Part shown: piece by piece, positions 32,432-45,552 of the stretch
Layout: each line of letters begins with the position of its first letter
How positions within the stretch are numbered: the stretch's first letter is position 1
The notes under the pieces: generated by a model
Seen by the model: only the letters and a program-made list of their open reading frames with translations
Told to the model about the DNA's origin: nothing
Database searches by the model: none
Translations under genes and position numbers: made by a program
DNA from: Chrysoporthe austroafricana
Lineage: Eukaryota; Ascomycota; Sordariomycetes; Diaporthales; Cryphonectriaceae
Length of the DNA stretch: 64,000 bases
Assembly (NCBI GenBank): GCA_001051155.2
Contig: JYIP02000009.1
Coordinates: 248,001-312,000, forward strand
Direction: 5' to 3'

Positions 32432-35400
32432 ATGCCAAACACCTCCCTCCAGCGGCCCCAGAAGGGGTTCCGCGGCGGACGGGGCGGCAAACAGGCCTAC
32501 CATGGCGGCTCCAGAACACGAACCTTCACCTCCTCTACAAACCGCGCAGAGGCAACATCCACCGATGAGAAATGGGAACGCACACGTCTTGCGCACTCCA
32601 TAGACGAGAACATGGGCTTCGCAAGGTACGAGGCCGGCCGCGCCCGCGAGGGCTGGCTCGTCAACGTACAGCCGACCTCCCTCGAGGACCCTCGCATACC
32701 GGGCGGCGGCGGCCGTGCTGCGCTGGACTGCTACTTCATCGAGGAGGACGGCGCGACGTTCAAGGCTACCGTGGAGTACGAACCGTATTTCCTGATCGCG
32801 GTGCGGAAGGGCCACGAGATGGAGGTCGAGGAGTGGTGCAAGCGGGTGCCCGGCGGGGCCGTGGTGAAGAGCGTGAGGAGGGTGGAGAGGGAGGATCTAA
32901 AGATGCCGAACCACCTGCTGGGTTACAGGCGGACGTTTCTGGAACTGCGGTTTGCGAACGTCTCGGATCTGTTGGCGGCCCGGCGGGATATCATGCCGGT
33001 GGCTGAGAAGAATAAGAAGGGGATGGATGCTATGGATGCTTATGCGGAGGTTGCTATGTGAGTACCACCATCGAATGCTAGCTGTGGTCACTAGCGATGG
33101 GGAGAGGTTGAAGGCTAACGATCGAGCAGGGCAAATAGCGGCAATTTCGACCTTTTTGACGACAACACACGAGATCATGATCGACGACTCAATACCTCGA
33201 TATCCGACGCCAGTGACTTCATCGTTGATATCAGAGAATACGACGTTCCATACCATGTTAGAGTAATGATAGACAAAGGTCAGTATTTATGCCTCTCTTC
33301 ATGTCCGCGCATTGGGCTGACGACAGGACTCAGGTATCCGGGTGGGAAAATGGTACTTCGTGGAAGCAAAGCATGGAGTCACCACAATGACGTGCAATGA
33401 AGAGCATCTCGCTATGGCCGACCCGGTCGTTATGGCCTACGATATCGAAACCTGCAAAGCACCGCTGAAATTTCCCGACGCGGCTGTCGACCAGATCATG
33501 ATGATTTCGTACATGATTGACGGGCAGGGATTCCTCATCACTAATCGGGAGGTAGTATCAGAAGACATCGCCGACTTCGAGTACACACCCAAACCAGAAT
33601 ACCCAGGGCCTTTCATGATCTTCAACGAGCCGAATGAGCGTGCCGCCATTGAACGTTTCTTCATGCATATCAAAGAGGCGAGACCGACCGTCATCGCGAC
33701 GTACAACGGTGATTTCTTCGATTGGCCATTCGTGGAGGCCAGAGCGAGCGTCAATGGTATTGACATGTACCACGAAATTGGCTGGAAGAAGAACAGCGAG
33801 GACCAGTTCAAGTCAAATTACAGCGCGCACATGGATTGTTTCCACTGGGTGAACCGAGACAGCTACCTCCCGCAGGGCAGTCGTGGTTTGAAGGCTGTCA
33901 CAGTTGCGAAGCTTGGTTACGACCCCGACGAGCTCGATCCGGAGTTGATGACACCATACGCTGCTGAGAGGCCGCAGACACTGGCGGAGTATTCGGTCTC
34001 TGATGCGGTGGCGACTTACTACTTGTACATGAAATATGTGCACCCGTTCATCTTTTCATTGTGTACAATTATTCCGCTCGGGCCGGACGACACCGAGAGG
34101 AAGGGCACTGGAACTCTTTGTGAGATGTTGCTGATGGTGCAGGCGTACAACCACGAGATCGTGCTTCCGAACAAGCATGTGTCGCCTAAGGAGTCGTTCT
34201 GGGAAGGACATTTGCTTGATTCCGAGACGTACGTGGGTGGACACGTCGAGAGTATCGAGGCTGGTGTGTTCCGCGCAGATATACCAGTCAATTTCGCCGT
34301 GGATGTCAGCGCGGTGGATGAGCTCATCAAGGATCTGGACAACGCGCTGAAATTTGTCATCACCATTGAGGAAAAGAAGAAGCTCGAAGATGTGGAGAAC
34401 TACGACGAGGTCAAGGCACAGATCCTCGCGCGGTTAAGCCAGCTGAAGGAGACCCCGAACAGGAACGAGAGGCCCCTAATTTACCACTTGGATGTCGCAT
34501 CTATGTACCCCAACATCATGACCACGAACAGACTGCAGCCGGACTCCATGATACAGGAGTCGGACTGTGCGGCTTGCGATTTCAACAGACCCGGTAAAAC
34601 TTGCGACAGGAGATTACCATGGGCGTGGAGAGGAGAGTATCTCCCAGCGAAGCGGGACGAGTACAACATGATCAGGCATGCGCTGGAGAACGAGAAATTC
34701 CCGGGCAAGTGGCCGAATTCGCCCATGCGCTCATTCCAAGACCTACCAGCGGACGAACAAGCAAACCTCGTGCGGAAACGGCTGCAAACCTACTCGCAGA
34801 AAGTTTACCACAAGATCCACGACTCGACAACCACCGTTCGAGAAGCTATCATCTGTCAGCGAGAAAACCCCTTCTACATCAACACTGTGCGTGACTTTCG
34901 CGATCGTCGGTACGACTACAAAGGCAAGGCCAAGGTCTGGAAGGGCAAGACGGAGGGCCTCAAATCTTCCGGGGCGTCTGGTGCGGAGATTGATGCGGCG
35001 AAAAAGATGATTATCTTGTTTGATTCACTGCAACTGGCGCACAAGGTCATTTTGAACTCCTTCTATGGCTATGTCATGCGAAAGGGGTCGAGATGGTACT
35101 CGATGGAAATGGCTGGCGTCACTTGTTTGACGGGAGCTACCATCATCCAGCTGGCTCGAGGTCTGGTTGAACGACTCGGTCGACCGCTCGAACTAGACAC
35201 TGACGGTATCTGGTGTATGCTGCCGGCCACATTTCCCGAGAACTTTGCGTTCAAGATGAAGGGCGGCAAGAAGCTGACCATCTCTTATCCTTGTGTCATG
35301 TTGAACCACCTGGTCCACGACAAATTCACCAACCATCAATACCAGACCCTGGTGGATCAGAAGACATTCAAGTACGAGACTCACAGTGACAATTCCATCT

Positions 35401-38400
35401 TCTTCGAAGTCGACGGCCCCTACAAGGCAATGGTCCTGCCCACCTCCAAGGAGGAAGACAAGAACCTCAAGAAGCGTTACGCAGTGTTCAATGACGACGG
35501 TAGTCTTGCAGAGTTGAAGGGCTTCGAGGTCAAACGAAGAGGCGAGCTCAAGCTCATCAAGATCTTTCAGCAGCAAATCTTCAAGTTCTTCCTCGAGGGC
35601 TCCACTCTCGCCGAGTGTTATGCTGCGGTCGCCAAGGTCGCCAATCGCTGGCTAGACGTGCTCCACAGCAAGGGCGCAACATTGGCGGACGAGGAACTCA
35701 TGGAGCTCATTTCTGAGAACCGCAGCATGACCAAGACGCTCGAGGAGTACGGCACGCAGAAGTCGACGTCCATCACCACCGCCAAGCGTCTGGCTGATTT
35801 CCTAGGCGAGGGCATGGTCAAGGATAAGGGGCTGAACTGCAAATTCATTATCTGCTCGAGGCCCAAGAATGCCCCTGTGACGGAACGTGCCGTGCCTGTA
35901 GCTATCTTCTCGGCTGAACCTGACGTCAAGCGGTTGTACTTGACGAAGTGGCTGAAGGAGGTTCCAACGGATACCGATCCGAGGGCACTGCTTGACTGGG
36001 ATTACTACATGGAACGCTTGGGCTCAGTCATTCAGAAGCTTATCACAATTCCAGCAGCACTTCAGAAGATCCGCAACCCGGTGCCGCGGGTGCCACACCC
36101 TGAGTGGCTTCAAAGGAGGATTAATATCAAAGATGACAAAATGAAGCAAAAGAAGCTTACAGACCTGTTCAGCAGGGGACCTCTTGAGGATGTTACCAAC
36201 ATCAAGAGCCGGCCTCTCGCGGATCTGGAGGACTTTGGCACCCAGCTGCTGAAGCCTAAGCCTGTAACTGACATTGTCGCGGCTTCTCAAAAGGCGCCTG
36301 CTGCGCAGAAGAGGAAGTCCCCGGAACTGGAGGAAACCCTTGATCCTTTTGCTAGTCTACCCAAGGTGAAGCCGAACCCTTCCGAAGACTACGCTGCCTT
36401 CTTGGAGTATCAGAAGAAGAAATGGAAGATTCAGAAGCAGGCTCGAATTCGACGAAGGCATCTTTTTGGAGATCGGCGTGCGCCGGAAAGCAACATTCAG
36501 CAGGCTTTCCGGGATCAAGCCGAGGTCACCTTCCGCAACACATGGCAGCTTCTCCAGCTCAAGCCAACAGACACACCTGGGCTAGTAATGGCGTACGTGC
36601 TCATAGACAACAAGATCCACATCGTTAAGATGAAGGTACCGCGCCAGGTCTTCCTGAACCTGAAGAGTAAAGATCTCCCGGACATTGAGATCGAGGGCTG
36701 CGACGTCGAGCAAGTCAATCACACGCTACCAAATGGGCATTCATCTGTGCATCTGTTCAAGTTGACTGTGCCTGAAGATGTCTACTTTGCTGAGTCGGAG
36801 AAATTCTCACTTCTCTTCAACCACCCCAGTGTGGAAGGCGTCTATGAGAGGCAGGTGCCTTTGAACATTCGTGCTGTTCTCAGGCTAGGAAATATGTGTA
36901 CCATCGATGAGAGCAAGCCTGGTGTGTTAGGTCAAGGCCTAGACCAAGGCTTCGAACTGCCAAGCCTGATGCGGCCGGCAAAGCCGAGGACGTACCTCAG
37001 CGGGTCGAAAATGGCGTTCATCTATCTGTCACATATCAGCTCTGGAGAGAGGCAGATCTTTGGCATCTTCTCTAGCACAGGCGATGCCGCGCATGTGATT
37101 ACACTGCACAAGAACAAGGAGAGTGGTCAGGACCTGCCCAACATCACAAAGATGTACTCAGAGCTTCGAGCGCGTCATGCAGAACAAGCTGCTGTTGATG
37201 GCTCAAATTGGGAGGAGTGCTTCCCGTATCAGGAGAAGTTGACCTTCAAGGTTACGCAGGTGACGACCCGGCGCAAGGCCTTCCTTGAGATTGGCGATGT
37301 TGTCAAGCGAATGAGAAAGGACGAGACCAAGCCGCTTGTCATGGTGATTCAATCGTCGCAGACAAGTTTGCTGGTGCACGACATCCCAATTCTAGGGGAG
37401 ATGCCTGTCTTGCCACTCAAGTACAATGTCGACGATAGCTCGTTGCCACCTCTAGGATGGCAGTCTGTCGTTGCAAAGCGGTTGATACACCACTACCTCG
37501 GGCTTGGACCGTGGTTACTGCATCTGACTGCCCTGGCGAGGTATGCCGATATACCACTCTGCAACCTCGAGCGGGAGGATCCGCGCTTCCTAATCGATAT
37601 CGCCTATGCGAGACGCCTGCAGAGCAACAACGTGGTACTATGGTGGTCTGCTGGACCTCGGCCCGATCATGCTGGGTATGAACAGGACGATATTACTGGC
37701 TCATTGGAGACGGTTCAGATGCCCTCTGTCAATACCCCCGGCACATACTCGTCGGTCTGCATCGACCTCGACGTCAGGAATCTGGCCATCAATACCATCC
37801 TCACGTCGTCACTCATCAACGAACTAGAAGGCGCGGATTCGGTGGCTCTCAACCCTGCCGGTGACGGTGCGGTAGGAGAAGGCACAGAAGTATTATCCTC
37901 AGACAACGCCTTCGCCAATGCCGGCATCCAAGTTCTTCGAGAGATGGTGAAGGGTTGGTGGGCAGAGGCTTGCAGGGGCAACGAGATGGCGGATGTCATG
38001 GTTCAGCACCTCGTTCGATGGGTCGAGAACCCGGACTCCTTCCTCTATGACCGTGCTTTGCATTACTACGTACAGATGATGTCGCGCAAGGCTTTCCAAC
38101 AACTCATGGCAGACTTCCGGCGTGTGGGTTCGCAAGTCATTTTTGCAAATGCCAACCGACTGTTGCTACAAACGACTAAGGCGGAAATAGGGAACGCCTA
38201 TGCATACAGTCAATACATCCTCAAGTCTATCAAGGGCAAGCCGCTGTTCCACTTCATTGATCTAGAGATCAAGGAATATTGGGACTATCTGGTCTGGTAT
38301 GACGAGTTCAACTACGGCGGCAAGGCCACACAACAAATTATCGAGTCTGAGACGCAAAACCTCGAGACAATTATGCACTGGCAAATGTCGACCTTCCTCC

Positions 38401-39272
38401 CCATCCGCCTGCAGCCCACCTTCTCTGACTGGGTCATCGAGTTCATCACGCTCATGCACAACCTCAAGCGGCCAATGTTTAACTCCGACCCCAATTCAAC
38501 ACCACGTCTCACCCAGCTCCCGCACAACTGCAGCAGCCAAGATAATGACGTTACGAGTGGCATCATCCTTGACAAGGCCTACGAAAAACCTCTCAGGCGC
38601 GACATCCAAGGTCTGCTAGCGACGCAGAAGCGTGAGCTACTGCACCCCGAACTCGCGGCTGATTATACCTTTCCCGCACTTCCAGGCTCGCATCTAAACC
38701 TCAGCCACAGCAACGCAGTCCTTGAGCTTGTCAAGATGCTCATGCAGATTCTGTCACTCGACAAGAACATCGTCACCGATGCCCGACACATCCGGAAAGA
38801 CCTGCTCGCGCTGTTTGACGTGAGCGACTTCAGTAAAGAGGGAGCATTCCAGAACCCCTCCGAGTCTCTCAAACTGGCGCAGGTCAGCTGCGACAATTGT
38901 ACGATGGCGCGAGACCTCGACTTCTGCCGCGAAGAGGACCTCTTGCCGTCACCTGAAAACCCCAAGGAACCTGTCGTGTGGAAGTGTACTTTCTGCGAGG
39001 CTGAGTACAACCGCAATGACTTAGAAGAGAGGCTTGTCGCGAATGTCGAGGCATTTGTGGCGAGCTGGACCTGTCAAGATCTCAAGTGTACCAAGTGTGG
39101 TGCCTTGAGAGTAAACGAGTTCATGGAGCATTGTGTCTGTTCGGGGTGCTGGGGGGAAAGTGTGAGGCGGGAGGAGGTAATGAGACGGTTGAAAGTGTAC
39201 CGGAACGTGGCGAGGTGCTTTGGGCTGAGGATGTTGGGAGATGTTGTCGAGGGGGTTTTAAGTGATCTTTAG
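32432..39272 (+). CDS. POL2: DNA polymerase epsilon catalytic subunit
   Basis: Three exons, 32432-33057, 33130-33278 and 33334-39272, give 2237 aa, the usual size for Pol2/POLE, the leading-strand replicative polymerase. The proofreading exonuclease motif I (MAYDIETCK) has D295 and E297, matching yeast D290/E292. The polymerase motif ELDTDGIW has D880 and D882, matching yeast D875/D877. The CysX cluster that binds an Fe-S centre in yeast begins near residue 670 (CAACDF and CDRR). The C-terminal half is the inactive polymerase fold, ending in two Cys-rich modules (CDNC..., WKCTFC; then CTKCG..., CVCSGC) that bind the B subunit Dpb2. All catalytic residues I can check are present. The gene probably shares a promoter with COX20. 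Confidence 0.98.
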
Positions 39273-40632
39273 GGAACGGTCGGAGCATCTCATGAAAAGT
39301 GAGGCCGATTGTGAAGCATGGAGTGACGACTGGTGGAAGGATGCGATCTTTGTCGTCGAGGGAATCGTCGATAGTATCAGCGCCCTTCGTTGGATATTAG
39401 CACGAACACGGTAGCTATGATTTGTCGCTGATTCCGGTTGAAGGATCATCTTCCGGGCGTTTGGACTTGCAAGGCGTTGGCCCGGGACCATCTTCAATCT
39501 TAAATTTTACATTTCCCGTGTACGGGGATATTGTGCTTTCAGCCTTCTCAATGCAGCAATGCCTAGATCATGACAAGACACCTCACACAAAGGTTTGAAA
39601 CGGGATTGATCCTGCTCTATGCTTCCAGTTTCAAGAAGGGTACGCACTCCTATTACCCTCACTAAATCACCTGGTACTGAATGCCAAATAGAACTCAAGT
39701 GTAGCCAGACTGAAAATCTCATTGTAGCCCATGTTTGTTCGCCCATCGTTGCTGCAGTTTCAGCTTGTCGTCAAAAATCGTCAAAGATTCTCTGAGCTTC
39801 TCTTTGGACGGGTACAGCAGATGACAAGCAGGGAAGAAATACCTAGCTGTTAGCCTTGACATTTCATCATTTCGTCACTGAGACCTACCTCAGCCTTATC
39901 CAAAAGGCTATCATCTTCTTGGTGCCACTCCAGTCCCTCCCCAAAGAGTCACAGTGTTGCCAGGAAAGTTTCAACTGTATACAACACAGCTATAGTTCAT
40001 GGGGATGCCCATCTGCGTTCATGATGCCCTATAACCCTGAAAGGAGAGCCTCCCAAAAGCCTCCAAACGGTAGCCAGGGCCTAGCTATTACCATTCGCTC
40101 AACACGCTGTAACCTTCCTCTCTGCTAGTGACTCACTCAATCATATAAGCATTGTTGTTTCTGCCACTAACGTTCCCACCCGGCAAATCACTCCAGTAAC
40201 CGAAGCCATACCTTCTACTGTCAGAAGCTCCAGGAAATCACTGGATAATCACGGCTAGTAAAATAAAACTTCAGCCCTGGAGCTGCCTAGGCTACCTTGT
40301 TTCAACTCTCCTTACCTTTCAACGCACGGTCCAGCCAGCCAGTCTGGGTAATTATCTACTACTGCCTCAACAGTTGTCTTTCTTTGCAACCTCACACGGT
40401 CAGACTCTCCATTTCGACAAATCCTGTTTCATGTACTGACCCAAGTTCTCCCCACCTTTCAGTGCTGTCCCATATACGAAGCCTTGCCTTTCGTTGTTTG
40501 TTATACACTACAACATACTACACTACCGTACTCTTAAGTCCAACAAGACCTCGGTGCTGAAAGACTGTATCGCGCCGTTGTCTCACCACTCTCACTTATC
40601 CTTCTTTGTTGACAAATTGCTCCTCTGGCAAA
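39273..40632. other. intergenic region and probable long 5' leader
   Basis: No coding region is supported. The 300 bases before 40633 are strongly pyrimidine-rich and suggest a long leader for the next gene. Confidence 0.5.
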
Positions 40633-42930
40633 ATGCCTGTCGAGTACGCTCAGGACTTGGCTCTGCCTCGCGTCATAGAGGACCTATGGATTGAGAAGAA
40701 GATGCGAGCCTGGGATGCTGCTCAAAACGACCAAGAAGATCCGTCTCACGCCGCCGCCAACGCAAGCAGGGATAATACTATTTCGCACCTCGACGACAGC
40801 TATACCTCTACCTTTACAGGTGATGTCGCTCCCAAGCAGGCAATGGCCAACAAGTCTTGGCAGTCCACGGCTGCCTACAAGAACAATGATGAAGACGTCC
40901 GGTCAAGCGACTCCCTCTCCCACGACGAGACCATCCTCGCAGAAAATGCACCACAGTTCCAAACGCCTGATACTATCGACTATCCCAAGGAGGCCCTGAC
41001 CCGCAACGTCAATCCAAAGGCTCCCACGCCGACAGCCAACGTGATCCTGCCCTCTCCTGTCCTCCCTGTTACCGAGGCGGCCATGATCGCAGGCTGTGTT
41101 CGAAAGATCTCAGAAGGATCCGACGTCTCCACTGGCTCTTCCGGCCGCAACACCCGAACGACGAGCTGTTCGACCGTCTCGCAGTCTCGATTCTTCCCGA
41201 ACGCGGTGGCTGGCTTGGACGCAAAGGAAAGAGTCTTGCAACTGGGCCCAAATGCTTGTGCCTTGAGCACCTCGAACAGTCCTACATCCGCGTACTTCCC
41301 GGATGGCCTCACTGGCTTCAGGAATCTAACCGGTGTCGCTGCTGACACGAACGCCAACTCCCAGCCTACGGCTTCGCGAGAAGTATGGGGTACCAAGACG
41401 GCTCAAAATCCGGCACTGAGGCAATCCAGCGTCGGTGCTCAGGCTTCTGCTGATAAAAAAACCCATCGCCCTAGTGATGGCTACGCATATCCTGAAGCTT
41501 TGCCTTCGCAGGGACGTCTTGTCTCCCATCCTGAATTGGCAGATCTCATCGCACAGATTCGAAATGACACCATTAGCAGAGTCACCGCGGACAGTGTGAC
41601 TTCAATGCCCACACATCTAACTGACTTTGACCTCTATTTCCCGGCCGGAGAAGTCGCTGCCGACACCCTTGTCTCTACTGCTTCCCACCACTCTTATTAT
41701 ACGCCACATTCGACTGCCAATCCGACTACCAAGAACCCTTCTCTTCTCTCAGCTCTCCCAAGAGGTGCGACCAGTATCGAGAGCCTGGAGAGGGCTGCAG
41801 ACACCACAGACACTCAGAAGAGTCTCATCGGCACTCGTCCTAGCCAGACTTGGGTGACCGAGCTATCTGATTGGCGCAGCAGAGGCAACGTTCAAAGATC
41901 GCCTAGCAATCAGATCGGAGATGCAAATACTGCCGCCTTCATACCTCGCTCGAAGTACATCGGCGTCACCAACGTGGCTCAGCCAACAGGTGGTCAAGCA
42001 CCAGAAGCACCCCCCATGGACCCCCTGGGACCAAACTGGCTTCAAGCCGGCGTTCCAAATCAGACGCAACACCTCGGTGCTGTCGGCGATACCTACATCG
42101 GACGTCCTCACCGAATCTTTAAGCCGATGACCGCGGTTCTGTACCCTGAGGCGTCAAAGCGGCCCCTTAGCGAGGAGGAGAGGGCCTCGCGACACCAAAA
42201 CGGCATCTCAGATAACTACCAAGGCAATCCTGATAACCCCAAGAACCAATCCGCCAATATCCCCAACCATGAGAACTGCGCCCTCTTCCTCACGAGCCTG
42301 CCCCCCAAATGCACTTACCAGGATCTTCTCAGCGCCATCGCGCGTCACCGGGTCGGCCGCGTCTGGAGCACGTACATTAATCGCCCGCTCAGCGACGATC
42401 ACAAGCGACGAGAACAGGGTCCAATCACCTGCGGCAGTCTGACGCCGGGCCTCCCACCCAAGTTCCCGGGGGCGCTCTCTCACCGCACCTCCGCCGCCAA
42501 GGTCATCTTCTACCACCCCATCGAGGCCCAGCGCCTGCTGACCATCGCCAGCCGCGGTGACTTCAGGATAGGCGGCCGTAGGGTCCACGCCAAGTGGAAC
42601 AGGCACCGGACCGCGGCGCAGAAGTACGAGAACCCGACGTCGCGGGTCGTGGTGATCTCCGGCCCGACGTCGATCGTGGAGCGGCAGCGGCTGGGCGACC
42701 TCTTCGACCAGTACTTTGAGTATGAGACGGAGGAAGTCATCGTCCTGGGGGAGGGCGGAGGCTGCCGGACTATTGAGTGGCGCTTTGGGAGCATGAGAGC
42801 CCAGGCGCACAGCGCACACCAGCTGCTGCGGAGCCTGTATCCTGGTGTGGTCAGTGTCAAGTGGGCTGTTGACCCGTGTGCTGGGTATTTGATGTTTCCC
42901 GGTGAAGAAGAGGAAATTTTTGGGGCCTAG
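40633..42930 (+). CDS. large protein with C-terminal RRM-like domains
   Basis: A single exon from ATG 40633 gives 765 aa. Residues 1-540 are Ser/Thr/Pro/Asn-rich and largely disordered, with short conserved-looking islands. The last 220 residues are compact: NCALFLTSLPPKCTYQDLLS, then HPIEAQRLLTIASRGDFRIG have the beta-alpha-beta layout of an RRM. A second, more divergent unit follows (SRVVVISGPTSIVERQRLGD, then ECRTIEW-like strands). RNP aromatic residues are not all present, so RNA binding is inferred. The architecture resembles uncharacterised Pezizomycotina RNA-binding-like proteins. Minus-strand open frames inside it are shadows of its GC-rich 3' part. Confidence 0.85.
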   Translation: MPVEYAQDLALPRVIEDLWIEKKMRAWDAAQNDQEDPSHAAANASRDNTISHLDDSYTSTFTGDVAPKQAMANKSWQSTAAYKNNDEDVRSSDSLSHDETILAENAPQFQTPDTIDYPKEALTRNVNPKAPTPTANVILPSPVLPVTEAAMIAGCVRKISEGSDVSTGSSGRNTRTTSCSTVSQSRFFPNAVAGLDAKERVLQLGPNACALSTSNSPTSAYFPDGLTGFRNLTGVAADTNANSQPTASREVWGTKTAQNPALRQSSVGAQASADKKTHRPSDGYAYPEALPSQGRLVSHPELADLIAQIRNDTISRVTADSVTSMPTHLTDFDLYFPAGEVAADTLVSTASHHSYYTPHSTANPTTKNPSLLSALPRGATSIESLERAADTTDTQKSLIGTRPSQTWVTELSDWRSRGNVQRSPSNQIGDANTAAFIPRSKYIGVTNVAQPTGGQAPEAPPMDPLGPNWLQAGVPNQTQHLGAVGDTYIGRPHRIFKPMTAVLYPEASKRPLSEEERASRHQNGISDNYQGNPDNPKNQSANIPNHENCALFLTSLPPKCTYQDLLSAIARHRVGRVWSTYINRPLSDDHKRREQGPITCGSLTPGLPPKFPGALSHRTSAAKVIFYHPIEAQRLLTIASRGDFRIGGRRVHAKWNRHRTAAQKYENPTSRVVVISGPTSIVERQRLGDLFDQYFEYETEEVIVLGEGGGCRTIEWRFGSMRAQAHSAHQLLRSLYPGVVSVKWAVDPCAGYLMFPGEEEEIFGA

Positions 42931-44091
42931 GCATGAGCTGGCGAGCTGCCTTTCTACTTAGGATCCGCTTCTGACGGGCACTGTCAACGGTGAGAGTGGT
43001 TTAAGGTCCTTCCTCAAAGATAGGAAGGATACATACCATTACCGAGCTTGGACATGGATTGAAGTAACAGCGCATGCCCTGTCTGCTTTCGCTCAAGTAT
43101 ATTTAAGACATGGCACATGGCGCGAACTGGGCTAGATCCATACATAATAGTACTTAAATCAACTATGTCGCCCCAGCCCTATTGCATGCCATTTATTATC
43201 GGGATCATAGCAGAACACCATTTGTCCGTGGCATGTAAGTCCCAGAAGATTCAGCATTGTTTTCTCGAGGCTCTGCCAATACCACCTCGAGAACCCGAGC
43301 AATTCCATATAATGCACCTCGTTAGAAACAGGGAATCAAACTGCTGCGTGACGGTGCTGAGTCCAGAGCAAATACCAACGGTTTCTCAATACGCTTGGGT
43401 CTGGACTCAGGATAAGTTTTTATACTGCTAAGGCGGTGGTAATAGATAGAGTCACGTAGGTAGACGTGTGTTGTGTCCCTGGTTGGTTTGCTTGTCAGAA
43501 GAGATGGAGTGCCGGGTGCTGCCCAGACCGCGTTCTGGAGCCACGGCGTACACAATTCGTCGTGCTTGCGTGATGCTTGCGGGTGCGAACAGACAATTTC
43601 ATGCTAAATATCAGCATGATGAGAGGCACTACGAGGCCAAACAAAGGATCAAATAATCATGGTTGCCTAACGAGCAAATATCAGAAGACGCTGAACCTCT
43701 AGAGCAAATCGGCCTCGACAACCTCAGTTGGCGTCTCTGGGCGGCTCCATGAGCCTTTAAGGGCAAGATAAAATATCCCCACTAATCGTGACTTCTCACA
43801 GATTTGCGTCCAGAATCTCAAAATTATAAGAAAATGAAATTATCCTCAATCTTTACCATTTCGTTCCCTTCTAGGGTTGTTTAAGTAGCAACGTGGAACG
43901 CCAGTATGGCCACTTTAGGAGGATGCGGTAGCAGCTATGTGAGGTCACTGGCCCCACTAAAATTTAAGCCTCTCGAACTCTAATACGACGTTACTTAAGC
44001 TCCCAACCAGCAAAAATCGCCTCCATTTCCAACCACTGTTGCTGCACTTCTTCAAGCCGCCTCTTCAAGCCGCTTCTCGTATTCAGGTCGA
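42931..44091. other. intergenic region
   Basis: Short open frames only. The last 100 bases are CT-rich and lead into the oxidoreductase gene. Confidence 0.5.
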
Positions 44092-45552
44092 ATGAATTTG
44101 GCTATCATCCGCCAACTCCGGTCTCTACCCACGCCGTTTAGGAAGAATAGTATATTCATCATGTCCGAGCCGACACGGAAGGACATCACCATTATAGGCG
44201 GTGGTATCATCGGCTGTTGTACCGCCTATTTCCTTACTCGCCACCCATCATACTCATCTAACACACACCGCATAACGCTCTTCGAAGCCTCGTCCAGCAA
44301 TGCAGGTGGTCGCACGGAGGACAGCATACAGGATCCAGCCACTCTCGCCGATCCAGCTACAGCCTCGAAGAAGAACCCGTCACACGAGGGGATCGCTGGT
44401 GGTGCCAGCGGCAAGGCTGGAGGGCTCCTGGCCCTGTGGGCTTTCCCTTCCAACATCGTGCCTCTGAGCTTCAAGCTGCATGATGAACTGTCTAGAGAGC
44501 ATGGTGGTGACAAGAGATGGGGCTATCGTCGCTGTTTTGCAAGTCAGGTGGAGTGCCAGGCCCGGTTGCCGTCCGGGATGCTGGATGACAACAGCGCGGT
44601 CAAGGAGATGGTGGCTGATTCGAAGGATCAGGAACATGTCACCAAGGGACTTCATAAGGATCACCGTAAGAAGATTCAGGCTCTCAAAAACCTCGGGGCA
44701 CCTGAGGATCTGGACTGGTTGGACGCCGAGCAGTCACTCGCTGCATACGAGGGAATGGGTACGCCAGAGAACACAGCGCAAGTGCATCCTGAGCTATTCA
44801 CTCGCAGTATGGCCCAACTTGCGGAAGATATGGGCGTTAAGATCGTCACAGGAGCTCGAGTGACAGCTATCAACAAGAGCAAAGATGGCCGCGAAGTGGA
44901 GAGCATCACCTACGTAAAGAACGGGAAGGAAACGCAGTTACCGACAACGGAGTGTGTCGTAGCTGCCGGGCCATGGACGTCTCACCTACTTCCCAACGTC
45001 CCTGTGACAGCCTCTCGCGCGCACAGTGTTGTCATCAAGACACCGAAGCCAGTATCTGCCTACGCCCTATTCACGTCCATCGCACTTCCGCCGGGGTTTC
45101 CGGCTCCGACACCACCAAAAGCGAGGGGCACACCGGCGGCTCAGAGCCCTATCAAGAGAATGCAAGTTGTGGAGCCGGAGATCTACGCTAGGCCAGACGG
45201 GACGGTCTACGCTTGTGGACCTACAGACTCGACTATGCCGTTACCCCTCACAACGGCGGAGGTCGTGGTTGACCGGGCGCGGTGTGAGGATATCAGAAAC
45301 CAGGTTGGGGGCATCAGTGATGAGTTGGGCAAGGACGGAGAGGTTCTTGCCAGGCAAGCATGCTACCTACCTCAGGGTGGACCGTTTATTGGTGAAATTA
45401 GCGGTATCAAAGGACTGTTTGTGGCTGCAGGCCATACATGCTGGGGAATACAAAATGCCCCTGGCACAGGAAAGCTTGTCAGTGAACTCATTCTTGATGG
45501 ACATGCGAAGAGTGCCAGGCTTGGTAGTTGTGACGCGTCGAGGATTCTGTAG
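44092..45552 (+). CDS. FAD-dependent oxidoreductase (DAO superfamily, Tda3-like)
   Basis: A single exon. The dinucleotide-binding motif ITIIGGGIIGCCTAYFL lies near the start, and further FAD-contact regions follow (GGASGKAGGLLALWAF; VVAAGPWTSHLLP; a C-terminal GLFVAAGHTCWGIQNAPGTG). This is the D-amino-acid-oxidase-like superfamily, which oxidises C-N bonds; yeast Tda3 has a similar layout. ATG 44161 gives 463 aa and starts just before the FAD motif. The in-frame ATG 44092 adds 23 residues with three Arg, one Lys, no acids and hydrophobics, like a mitochondrial presequence. Two isoforms are conceivable. The substrate is unknown. Confidence 0.9.
   Translation: MNLAIIRQLRSLPTPFRKNSIFIMSEPTRKDITIIGGGIIGCCTAYFLTRHPSYSSNTHRITLFEASSSNAGGRTEDSIQDPATLADPATASKKNPSHEGIAGGASGKAGGLLALWAFPSNIVPLSFKLHDELSREHGGDKRWGYRRCFASQVECQARLPSGMLDDNSAVKEMVADSKDQEHVTKGLHKDHRKKIQALKNLGAPEDLDWLDAEQSLAAYEGMGTPENTAQVHPELFTRSMAQLAEDMGVKIVTGARVTAINKSKDGREVESITYVKNGKETQLPTTECVVAAGPWTSHLLPNVPVTASRAHSVVIKTPKPVSAYALFTSIALPPGFPAPTPPKARGTPAAQSPIKRMQVVEPEIYARPDGTVYACGPTDSTMPLPLTTAEVVVDRARCEDIRNQVGGISDELGKDGEVLARQACYLPQGGPFIGEISGIKGLFVAAGHTCWGIQNAPGTGKLVSELILDGHAKSARLGSCDASRIL

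Noticed and set aside
42208..42860. Long minus-strand open frames inside the RRM-like gene
   Set aside because: They are shadows of a GC-rich coding frame on the other strand; composition is Arg/Ala/Val-rich with no domain.
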